Shown here: positions 10,201 to 15,111 of the stretch, piece by piece
Layout of the letters: each line of letters opens with the position of its first letter
How positions within the stretch are numbered: the first letter of the stretch is position 1
Source: Candidatus Woesearchaeota archaeon
Lineage (GTDB): Archaea > Nanobdellota > Nanobdellia > SCGC-AAA011-G17 > GW2011-AR17
NCBI GenBank assembly: GCA_003694495.1
Contig: RFJO01000073.1
Coordinates: 1 to 15,894, forward strand
Length of the DNA: 15,894 bases
Reading direction: 5' to 3'
The notes under the pieces: model-generated
Databases searched by the model: none
What the model saw: only the letters and a program-made list of their open reading frames with translations
What the model was told of the DNA's origin: nothing
Translations under genes and position numbers: made by a program

Positions 10201-12320
10201 AAAAGTGTAATTCTTGTAAAGGTGGTCTGATTTGTACAGAAGACAATTGTCATTCTATTTCTGGATGTTATGTGGCAAAGGAAAGCGGGTTTAACAAATG
10301 TTTATCCTGTGTAGCAGCAAATAGTTGTTTTGATTTTAAAGATGATAAGGAGATGTGCGAAGCAAATAGAAAATGTGCAGAGGAAAGAGGGTTTGAGTGC
10401 AAGTATCTTGCAGGGGGTTGTTGGCCTGCATCTACAACTGTTAAAAAGTCTTTAACTAATGTTTGTAACAAATGTGGGAAGGATGATTTGGTGTCAAGGG
10501 CGTTCGGGTTAAAATCTTGTGATGCTGATAAGTGTAATAAGTTAGATAAGGATTGTTTTTTTACGATAAGCAACGGTAAATCTTCTTGTTTTGCTTGTAA
10601 TGCTGCAACAAAGTGTGAAGATTTTAAATTTGATAAAAAATCCTGTGAGCAGGGTTGTAGTTTGACTAACCTTAAATGTGAATGGAAAGGAAATACTTGT
10701 GTGGCTAAAACTACAAAGGGAAGTAAAAAAACTCAGGATGGCAAATCAACAGCAAGTATACCAACAGGTGCTTGCATAAAAGATTTAGATGAATATTATA
10801 AACAGTTTCCTGCAGCTAAGTTTTTACAGGACAAAGGGTTTTATATATCACCCGAGCCAATAAAAGTTGGAAGCGATAAAACTGTGCCTTTTGATGATAA
10901 GTTGAGTTTCTTGCCTTTAAATAAAAAAGACAGGCAAAGTTTTGTTGATATGAGCTTGCCTAACTTTGTACCAACATCAAACCCAACATTTACTTCAAAC
11001 GGTGGAAAAAGTGATGGGAAACATTATGATTTCGAAGTTACTAATTATTATATTGCTGACTGTAAATATTATAAAAATAGGGATGGTACTATTAACTGGG
11101 ATAAATTTGCTAAAGCTGTGAAGATTGAAGGGAGCGGGTATTGTGAAACGGACGGGAAAAAGTATTGTTATCATTTGAATCTTAATAATAAATTTGAATG
11201 CAGTGAGCCTTTAGCAAGAACAGCAACAGGTACATATGGGAGACCGTTTAAAACCATTGCTGTTAACTCTGCAGCGTTTACTTCTCAAAGTTCTGCTGCT
11301 AAAATTGAAGCATTCTATAATAAAGTTAACCCTAAATTGTTTCAAGCTAGAGGGAAAGATTTGCCTGTAACAAAATGTAGAATACCTTATGGGTCTTATG
11401 TTTATATGAAATTCAAATCAGATAAATGGAAAAAATTCTCTGGCTGGAGGATTGCGCAAGACACCGGAGGGCATAGTTATGTGCAAAGGTGCTGGATTGA
11501 CCTTTATGTAGGCACGAAAGATAATAATATTGGTGTTACTAGAAATGTTGATATATGGGTATATCCTGTTTTGAAAGGACCTTTGCCTTTATGTTCTGGG
11601 AGTAAGCCACAAAGTCCTACCGTTAACCAAAAAACAAACCTTAATGGAAAAAGTTGTAATAACTGGAGGATTGCTGCAGTGGGTGATTCATTGACTGCTG
11701 CAAAGGGACACACACAATGGCCAGATTATCTTAAACAAAAACTTCAACAAATTTGTCCAGGTATACAGGTTGATAAGATTGGTGCTATTGGGTATTATGT
11801 TGAAAACCCTGGAACAAGTAAGGATATAACCGGAGAATTTGAAAGGAATAATGTTCCAGAGAATTATGATATTGTAATCATTATGGGCGGGATGAATGAT
11901 GTAAGTTCTAATTTTAGAAAACCAATTCAAATTATAAACGACCTTGAAAGTCTTTACAAAAAAGTTAAAGAAAAAAATAAGGTGCTTGTTGCAATGACAA
12001 TAACTCCTTGGAAGGATCATACCTCTTGGACTGAGACAAAACAAGCTTATACAAACTCTGTTAACCAATGGATCGTTGGTAGCGGGTACCCTGACTTTAA
12101 GGTTGATACCTTTTCGTTGCTTGATATAAACAATGATTTGAAACTTGACGATGATGTTTCTGGTTGTACAAATGGCTGTGACCATATGCATTTTAATAGT
12201 GCAGGGCATAAGAAAATTGCGGATGCTTTAATGAATGAAGTAATTACGCCTATACTCGGTGAAAGTATAGTAAATAATTTAGCAAATGATTTTAGGTTTG
12301 GTGGTGCGGATGAAAGTTAA
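4284..12320 (+). CDS. Giant secreted protein with 3D (MltA-like) and SGNH hydrolase domains
   Basis: A 2,678-residue exported protein. Residues 1-24 are a signal peptide (hydrophobic core, AFA-AE cleavage). Order of parts by eye: a Lys/Ala-rich helix (25-56); beta-rich region with related modules at about 292-360 and 632-710; a TPR-like helical stretch (552-616); a short hydrophobic segment (862-875); helical/coiled-coil region (about 830-1000, strongest 926-962); a Cys-containing globular block (about 1312-1760); charged coiled coil (1868-1955); two 12-Cys modules (1975-2046, 2061-2139); a 3D domain (about 2245-2432); and an SGNH/GDSL hydrolase (about 2462-2660). There is no C-terminal membrane helix or sorting signal. 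Its likely job is extracellular cleavage or de-esterification of a glycan, peptidoglycan-like by analogy with 3D proteins; this is inference. It is coupled to the anchored protein upstream and overlaps the six-helix membrane protein downstream. One continuous frame, no sign of frameshift. Confidence 0.9.
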   Translation: MMKTKRIVSMFMVLLIVMMPLAFAAETANLKKGAESVQTAAKDVASSSKELAKDVAKLEFDKPSTKKFNEQDTGESIVVNAVGYEPSTLKSSLLEDDDVPVYVFLAGSTLGNLLGSSGRNEPLYSLPEIKHVIMKPLDVGTKNLLRGSPRYIKPKQYSLDNLGFLAMQVKKIEKEKNIPDEINLSMQAEIYFEGADRTYSMFQQDLYLPEDGVEAEWRQKDLTPYSFFAKRGFLRASKIENNKVTLVYYSGSDLLPPYTGTPRPIRQITLAKGQTSDYYTIRESSDLLQNTFRIKVLDIVDPYAKRVKVRLNVNGEQTEKILTEGSRLYPGSSYVVKKISYVEDQKTGKVRVDVSLVSSSSVEVASKTYYKQKQISEVKQNEDPCAKKAQVLERLMNPGDRVIESDVNLFDTPKKIIEGQAVNLENGQILSNKEAQSQLAPGFYLKYQNDSFVFYTLKTNGKLDDATPDSVFEVGDVSYEREKKVYFLTVSGKTEKPKSLILDVIIRNIKDTSSLNSEQRNAENFVDNLKNIDQESVLCTAVQEYKKLFSGCDDVADSDGVALGAKAAFKIAEAYDWLGYPQMALEYYKKSLKDSKGSHIFLAQNKINELQTAIEQGASYNTVTLNDLGRNVEVKVLGLLNLDPELAAKATIDVQGEGTKEIKQGTEVFGEPIVSTSAGKTYVRNWVLERVEPNYAVLRKVEVVLQDDKSKSEPVTKLKESGLTSIYKKAISYGSKAFSWVSNVGRNVYNSLANFLNRNRLPSSTSTSKTISLNTPVTLEGKTLFLRKTESKRAAIVTIIPGTGKPLKSVSNFTIHIPIEKRAIQFTPEQLLNKINNTQKTIDSLTDVIDSFDNVLKLWKQVCIFTFLFLTVKNSFLSGTERNIARSLAMKGNDGNSGWNKYCKVNSGKNRLYSSFDECISENADNINRQIDEMQEAVERVNEEMENYKEQEWYKELMSKYNGYDKYGKLLGKDLYSPKTLRDYRLWSLLKDSRSYNELYGQTVDKGAAYNFQKEVDEALKSYKFDKSAESFNNAVELINKKYPDFDSKTPEEQRQIFQDLVTTGKVAEEKVASNSFLYLRIMNVKSLSTVRKKGTKIVSYSPYGEIELVPATVTDYIDKLESIISSQSDESVKKELQKHLDQIKKQYSKSLLTPLSSKQGLIYVEAKDGKAVPNGQFYVFKGSVQVLDKVRKTYDPLAVVEYYPDGKPYCVPTSNGNFVKILDFFNDGSPKTIQEWNVGPDGRLCTGDDILIKHNSVLMSPKENTNYRKLLVQANKFTKKKKGEIITVGGKKWQVSTNAASVNKQNKNPTCYDVMDPDDCQTLFGVCDPVLCPPSRFNLNGNWQVDNVVQTGILGSLFLGLHNFQLPKEPVPVCLTGISAGLKNIRSILEGYVQCLKVSYVQGKTVGICDKIRSVYTCEVIWKEALALFKVKGGIVKWLFDKLSGNSNNGGGEYLGFQSALKNAENSANFFFKQYSTSAFAAFNARSTEEIGTTICKKAIYGKLPNVGKLMDQLSTPEDPPQYTALLSVSPYSETTGLDQYQVYYHIYAGKTARAPVTRSQGFFGQGGIVNSASGSQKGVDYSVFLKNDLGQTFYVTESCRNRRSFIKLGGLADYTVDCVAPKGFNQVCITINGDTKCGFGKVTSLFALNYINDLIVEDEAKRNIDSEEECAPTSYSGSASMLGLGVATKVGAVSPYVLGGVSTALDYGKTGIKRYCSVDNPGRGTNPQDYKIVGTCGKDSFGNNLGACWIDLRTVSINHLERMESVKKQLDEKTLKRVKELAGVKDTLDSRQSEERLKQVQTLPLEDCKQMYVALANYKLLVDKSLDGEVACKAKYGMATVLDKLARDKRCVKFNPKHTGAKILLQFENQLIGLSAEFDNEKTKILAAKASDQLEKAKLLAFDYAKKMNEAKKLYEEQLTQLEKKEKQDYSTEKKQLQSILEKYLSNVGITNVEVITKSNKTTGQIKKKIEKCNSCKGGLICTEDNCHSISGCYVAKESGFNKCLSCVAANSCFDFKDDKEMCEANRKCAEERGFECKYLAGGCWPASTTVKKSLTNVCNKCGKDDLVSRAFGLKSCDADKCNKLDKDCFFTISNGKSSCFACNAATKCEDFKFDKKSCEQGCSLTNLKCEWKGNTCVAKTTKGSKKTQDGKSTASIPTGACIKDLDEYYKQFPAAKFLQDKGFYISPEPIKVGSDKTVPFDDKLSFLPLNKKDRQSFVDMSLPNFVPTSNPTFTSNGGKSDGKHYDFEVTNYYIADCKYYKNRDGTINWDKFAKAVKIEGSGYCETDGKKYCYHLNLNNKFECSEPLARTATGTYGRPFKTIAVNSAAFTSQSSAAKIEAFYNKVNPKLFQARGKDLPVTKCRIPYGSYVYMKFKSDKWKKFSGWRIAQDTGGHSYVQRCWIDLYVGTKDNNIGVTRNVDIWVYPVLKGPLPLCSGSKPQSPTVNQKTNLNGKSCNNWRIAAVGDSLTAAKGHTQWPDYLKQKLQQICPGIQVDKIGAIGYYVENPGTSKDITGEFERNNVPENYDIVIIMGGMNDVSSNFRKPIQIINDLESLYKKVKEKNKVLVAMTITPWKDHTSWTETKQAYTNSVNQWIVGSGYPDFKVDTFSLLDINNDLKLDDDVSGCTNGCDHMHFNSAGHKKIADALMNEVITPILGESIVNNLANDFRFGGADES
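10206..10421 (+). other. 12-cysteine module A of the giant protein
   Basis: Residues 1975-2046 hold twelve cysteines with 2, 5, 4, 5, 10, 2, 5, 9, 5, 7 and 6 residues between successive ones. The next 93 residues repeat the pattern. In a secreted protein an even number of cysteines suggests six disulfides, though the CxxC pairs could also bind metal. I know no named family with this spacing; the last part faintly recalls PSI/plexin-type knots. Confidence 0.75.
10464..10700 (+). other. 12-cysteine module B of the giant protein
   Basis: Residues 2061-2139 repeat module A: cysteine spacings 2, 14, 4, 6, 10, 2, 5, 9, 3, 6 and 6. The central spacings 10, 2, 5, 9 are identical, and the segment after the second CxxC is alike too (V-A-A-N-S-C-F-D-F-K in A, N-A-A-T-K-C-E-D-F-K in B). 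Only two loops differ much in length. The DNA of the two modules has diverged, so the duplication is old. Confidence 0.75.
11016..11579 (+). other. 3D (MltA/YuiC-like double-psi beta-barrel) domain of the giant protein
   Basis: Residues about 2245-2432 carry the landmarks of bacterial 3D-domain proteins in the right order: V-T-N-Y-Y (2252-2256), I-E-G-S-G (2281-2285), T-A-T-G, P-F-K-T-I-A-V-N (N2328), I-P-Y-G-S-Y-V-Y (2367-2374), then A-Q-D-T-G-G (D2393) and W-I-D-L-Y-V-G (D2406), closing with a V-T-R-N-V-D-I-W-V strand. The family (Pfam 3D, part of the catalytic barrel of the lytic transglycosylase MltA and of YuiC/Sps-type muralytic proteins) normally has three aspartates; here the first is Asn, and the other two are 13 rather than 11 residues apart. 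About 38 residues separate N2328 from the I-P-Y-G-S strand, where bacterial proteins have a few. Activity on peptidoglycan is therefore uncertain. Confidence 0.75.
11667..12263 (+). other. SGNH/GDSL hydrolase domain of the giant protein
   Basis: Residues about 2462-2660 form a complete SGNH hydrolase. Block I is A-V-G-D-S-L-T with nucleophile Ser2469. Block II is I-G-A-I-G-Y (Gly2500 or Gly2503). Block III is G-G-M-N-D with Asn2538. Block V is D-H-M-H with Asp2633 and His2636 in the D-x-x-H arrangement, followed by the usual F-N-S-A-G-H. All catalytic and oxyanion-hole residues are present, so an active esterase or deacylase is likely. The family acts on acyl esters of lipids, polysaccharides or O-acetylated peptidoglycan; the substrate cannot be told from sequence. 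Length (about 200 residues) is normal for the family. Confidence 0.9.
12300..12306 (+). promoter_or_regulatory. Shine-Dalgarno-like site for the membrane-protein gene
   Basis: GGTGGTG at 12300-12306 holds two GGTG cores, 6 and 3 bases before ATG 12310; GGTG is part of the archaeal GGAGGTGA consensus. It supports starting the gene at 12310, not at the upstream in-frame ATG 12286, which has no such motif. Confidence 0.45.
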
Positions 12321-13092
12321 CATAAAAAATAAGTTGTACAAATTGTTTCTATTAGATGTTTCTTTTTTTATATTGCTAAGTGTTTTGTTGTTGTATGCAA
12401 GAGATAAAATTGTGACGTATATAACAATGCTGATGGGTTATGCACAACAGGTTAGCCAACTTGCACAGCAAGCATCATCAATGGAAACTTTGCCGTTGGA
12501 TCAGGTACAATATTTAACTTCAGCAATATCGCCGTTAACGTTGAAAATAAAGCTTATAATTTATCTATTCTTTCCAGTTGCGCTTTATTTGTTGTGGTCA
12601 GTTTTACAGGGAATGTATTATAATTATTTGAACGGAAAGAAATTTTATAGGGTGGAAAAACATTTTTTGGTTAATTTGCCTTTGTTTGGTTTGCTTTTGA
12701 TATTAACAGAATTAATATTTAGACAGTTTACTGTAACTGATGCGATAAATGTTAATCTATGGCAAATACTTGTCATTACAGTGCTTATGTTAATTTTGGT
12801 GTATTATTATAATGTATTGTATCCTTTAATGTATAAGGTTAAAATTAAACAGTTATTTGGCAGAACATTTGCTTTGGCGTTTAAGAAGTTTTACAAAATA
12901 TTCCCCTTGTCACTGTTAAATATAGTATTGTTTATTTTGTCATTCGTATTTGTATGGGATATATTGATAAAGTTTGTTTCAACAAAGAATAATTATCTTT
13001 TATCACTTATATTTTCAATAATTGCCATATTCTGCTGGAGTTTTTATAAAGCGTTCTTAGCTTCTAAGGTTGTTTTCTTTAACAAAAAATAA
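12310..13092 (+). CDS. Six-helix integral membrane protein, unknown function
   Basis: I do not recognise this protein. From ATG 12310 it is 260 residues with six predicted membrane helices at about 12-30, 80-100, 118-136, 150-172, 198-221 and 228-250. The loop between helices 1 and 2 (about 31-79) is Gln/Ser-rich and polar. The ends and short loops are Lys-rich, suggesting both termini are cytosolic. An ATG at 12286 would add eight residues (MILGLVVR), but ATG 12310 has a better ribosome-binding site and places the first helix at a normal distance. The start lies 11 bases inside the giant gene, so expression is coupled to it; a role in anchoring or exporting the giant product is a guess from context only. 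Its last 36 bases are also the antisense 3' end of the MFS gene. Confidence 0.8.
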   Translation: MKVNIKNKLYKLFLLDVSFFILLSVLLLYARDKIVTYITMLMGYAQQVSQLAQQASSMETLPLDQVQYLTSAISPLTLKIKLIIYLFFPVALYLLWSVLQGMYYNYLNGKKFYRVEKHFLVNLPLFGLLLILTELIFRQFTVTDAINVNLWQILVITVLMLILVYYYNVLYPLMYKVKIKQLFGRTFALAFKKFYKIFPLSLLNIVLFILSFVFVWDILIKFVSTKNNYLLSLIFSIIAIFCWSFYKAFLASKVVFFNKK

Positions 13093-14205
13093 TATAATTA
13101 TTGCAACCATGCTTAAAATTGAACTAAAAATAAATGGAGCTCTTATAGAAACATTTTCCCATAGTAAGCCAGCAATTATGGATGCGGGTAAGGCTAACAA
13201 TCCAACTACCATCTTGAATGCACCAAGAATGCTGGCACGGAGATTTTTAGGCGCTAATTCTGACACAAATGTTTTTTGAACCGGTTCAAGAGAGCCTAAA
13301 TGTAAACCGTATAAAATGAAAGGTATGAATAGAAAAGATTTTGAGTTTATAACAATAAAACTTAGAGACATTATGCCGAATAATCCGTAAGATATGAAAA
13401 GAAGGTTTTTTCTGCCGTACTTATCAGCAGCAGCGCCAAAAAGGTAGGCGCTTAATGATGCTACCAGAGTATAAATAAGGTAAAATAAAGGCAAGGTTGT
13501 AGCTTTGTAACCAAGTTTGTTAGAGAATATTAATAGGAAAGAGTAACTGAAGCTTGCCAAAGAAAATACGCCGCTTAGAATGAAGAATTTTAACAAGTTG
13601 GGATTAAAATCTTTAAAGTGTAAGCCTGGAAAAATATCTTTTGTTTTCTTTTCTTTGATGAAAATAAGGATAAGCATTGCACCAATAAAAGATGGGATGG
13701 CGGCAAGGAAGAAAAGTTTTCTATACCCTAAAATTCCTAACAGTATCATTGAAGAGATTATGCCTACAACTGCACCAAGGTTGTCCATTGTTCTTAGTAT
13801 ACCAAAGTTTTTTCCTCTGTCACTATGATTGGATACGTTGGCAACCATGGCGTCACGTGGAGCACCGCGCATCTTCCCTGAACGGTCAATGATTTTAAAT
13901 GGGATAAGCCATTGCCAACTCGGTGACAAGGAGTAACCTATCCTTGAGATTGTGCCAAACAAATATCCCGTCCAAATGAAGATCTTTTTATTATTATATT
14001 TATCAGAAAGATAACCTGACACAACCTGTGAAATTGAAACCAAGGCTTTGCCGATACCGTCAATCAGACCAAGAATGACCATGTTTGCGCCAAGAACTGT
14101 TGTAACAAATAATGGCCAGACAGGGAATATCATGTCAGAGCCCAAATCGTTAAGAAATGATGCTAAGCTGAATATAACAATGACTCTTTTTTTGTAACTT
14201 TTCAT
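13057..14205 (-). CDS. Major facilitator superfamily (MFS) transporter
   Basis: A 382-residue polytopic membrane protein with the two-fold MFS layout. Motif A appears in both halves: G-Y-L-S-D-K-Y-N-N-K-K at 64-74 and G-A-A-A-D-K-Y-G-R-K-N at 257-267. A conserved D-R-S-G-K-M-R-G-A-P-R-D-A segment (107-119) is typical of a set of uncharacterised prokaryotic MFS permeases whose members read D-R-x-G-K-G-x-R-x-x-P-R-D. Length is slightly short for twelve helices but within range. It should move a small solute or drug using an ion gradient; the substrate is not evident. It lies on the opposite strand between the two surface-protein units, has its own promoter in the 14206-14277 gap, and ends inside the membrane-protein gene (36-base tail-to-tail overlap). 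It may be unrelated to the surface locus. Confidence 0.92.
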   Translation of the reverse strand: MKSYKKRVIVIFSLASFLNDLGSDMIFPVWPLFVTTVLGANMVILGLIDGIGKALVSISQVVSGYLSDKYNNKKIFIWTGYLFGTISRIGYSLSPSWQWLIPFKIIDRSGKMRGAPRDAMVANVSNHSDRGKNFGILRTMDNLGAVVGIISSMILLGILGYRKLFFLAAIPSFIGAMLILIFIKEKKTKDIFPGLHFKDFNPNLLKFFILSGVFSLASFSYSFLLIFSNKLGYKATTLPLFYLIYTLVASLSAYLFGAAADKYGRKNLLFISYGLFGIMSLSFIVINSKSFLFIPFILYGLHLGSLEPVQKTFVSELAPKNLRASILGAFKMVVGLLALPASIIAGLLWENVSIRAPFIFSSILSMVAIIILFFVKENNLRS

Positions 14206-14228
14206 GATTTAAATTAAACATCCTTTTA

Positions 14229-14236
14229 ATATAAAA
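14229..14236 (-). promoter_or_regulatory. TATA box of the MFS gene (minus strand)
   Basis: On the minus strand TTTTATAT (14236 down to 14229) is centred about 27 bases before the ATG at 14205. This again predicts a transcript starting at or next to the start codon, with no Shine-Dalgarno sequence needed. It shares the 72-base divergent intergenic region with the promoter of the 14278 gene. Confidence 0.5.
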
Positions 14237-14247
14237 CTATCGAACAA

Positions 14248-14256
14248 TTTATAAAA
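14248..14256 (+). promoter_or_regulatory. TATA box of the 14278 gene, leaderless start
   Basis: TTTATAAAA at 14248-14256 is centred 26 bases before ATG 14278, preceded by a purine-rich CGAACAA that could serve as BRE. Spacing and the lack of a Shine-Dalgarno motif match the promoter at 2298-2305. Together with the minus-strand box at 14229-14236 this makes a compact divergent promoter pair. Confidence 0.6.
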
Positions 14257-14277
14257 TCTGTTGTATTAATTATTATC

Positions 14278-15111
14278 ATGAAAAGAGGTCAAATTACCTT
14301 GTTTGTGGCTGTTGGTATAGTTATAATGGTAGTGATTGGTTTGGGGTTGTATTATTCTAAAACACTTTCTAAAAAGAATTTTGAGGTATTAGAACAGGAT
14401 GTTGCAAAAACTATCCAAAATGAAAAAGACCTTAACAATTATGTAACAGCTTGCCTTACCAAAACCTTAAAAGAATCTTTGTTAGAGATAAGCAGGAACG
14501 GAGGATATTATCCGCCAAAAAAAGGTTCTATAAATTCTCATGTGCCTGTATATTATGATTCAGGTAAAGAAGATGTGCCTAGTAAACATGCCATAGAGGG
14601 TTCTATTAAGCGTTATGTTGACAGGAATATAGTTGGTTGTCTTGACGAGTTTGATATTGGAACTATAGACACCAAAATTGAAATAAACAAAAATGTTAGG
14701 GCAGAACTTAACATGCCAGTTAGCTATAAAAATATTAAACTTGACAAGTTTTATACCCAACAAGATTATGATTATGATCTTGTGTTAAACTCTGTAAAGG
14801 AATTTTATGATGTGGTTAAAAAATTTAATGATACAATTGATTTGGGAGATTTGGGAAGTTTGGACATGAAGTATGCTTTTATGTATAATTATACGAACAA
14901 CGCTACTGTTTACACGTTGAATTTTTTATACTTTGGTGACACCTTGTCTTATAAATTTGCTACACGGAAAAAAATACAATTTAATGAGTTTAATGAAACA
15001 ATATTTGAGATTGATGAAAGTGAAGAGTTAACTGAGCCGGAAGTTGTAAATGAAGTGCAAGATTCCCCAGAACAAATTAATAATGAGGTGAAAGAGTTTG
15101 AAACATTGTAA
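14278..15111 (+). CDS. Class III-signal-like anchored protein, short paralogue of the 2326-4287 product
   Basis: This 277-residue protein starts MKRGQITLFVAVGIVIMVV: a three-residue basic leader, G-Q-I, then one hydrophobic helix (about 6-26). As in the 653-residue protein encoded at 2326-4287, this fits archaeal prepilin-like signals but could be a plain anchor. Landmarks line up with that protein within one residue up to the GGY motif: Y-x2-A-C at 55-59 (56-60 there), GGY at 75-77 (76-78), then Cys121 (Cys142) and L-D-K-F-Y at 155-159 (F-D-R-F-Y). It lacks the carboxypeptidase-regulatory-like and later beta domains and ends in an acidic Glu-rich tail (about 240-277). Its 3' end overlaps the next gene by 14 bases. 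No named family is recognised; it is inferred to be the membrane partner of the secreted protein that follows. Confidence 0.85.
   Translation: MKRGQITLFVAVGIVIMVVIGLGLYYSKTLSKKNFEVLEQDVAKTIQNEKDLNNYVTACLTKTLKESLLEISRNGGYYPPKKGSINSHVPVYYDSGKEDVPSKHAIEGSIKRYVDRNIVGCLDEFDIGTIDTKIEINKNVRAELNMPVSYKNIKLDKFYTQQDYDYDLVLNSVKEFYDVVKKFNDTIDLGDLGSLDMKYAFMYNYTNNATVYTLNFLYFGDTLSYKFATRKKIQFNEFNETIFEIDESEELTEPEVVNEVQDSPEQINNEVKEFETL
15085..15091 (+). promoter_or_regulatory. Shine-Dalgarno site fixing the TTG start at 15098
   Basis: GAGGTGA at 15085-15091 is a near-complete match to the archaeal ribosome-binding consensus, with 6 bases to TTG 15098. It lies within the end of the preceding gene and is the strongest such site in the window. 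It is what identifies the TTG as the start, since the first in-frame ATG (15140) falls inside the signal peptide. Confidence 0.75.

Noticed and set aside
11688..12209. A 173-codon open frame on the minus strand.
   Set aside because: It lies exactly opposite the SGNH domain, whose catalytic motifs show that the plus strand is the coding one.
4284..13092. A polymorphic toxin with its immunity gene (very long secreted protein followed by a small gene).
   Set aside because: The C-terminus is an SGNH hydrolase, not a known toxin domain, there are no RHS/YD or filamentous repeats, and the downstream product is a six-helix membrane protein. It cannot be excluded if the enzyme acts on other cells, but there is no positive evidence.
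2326..15111. A type IV pilus or archaellum operon, suggested by the two class III-like leaders.
   Set aside because: No assembly ATPase, TadC-like platform protein or prepilin peptidase is present, and the proteins are much larger than pilins. Only the leader resembles prepilins.
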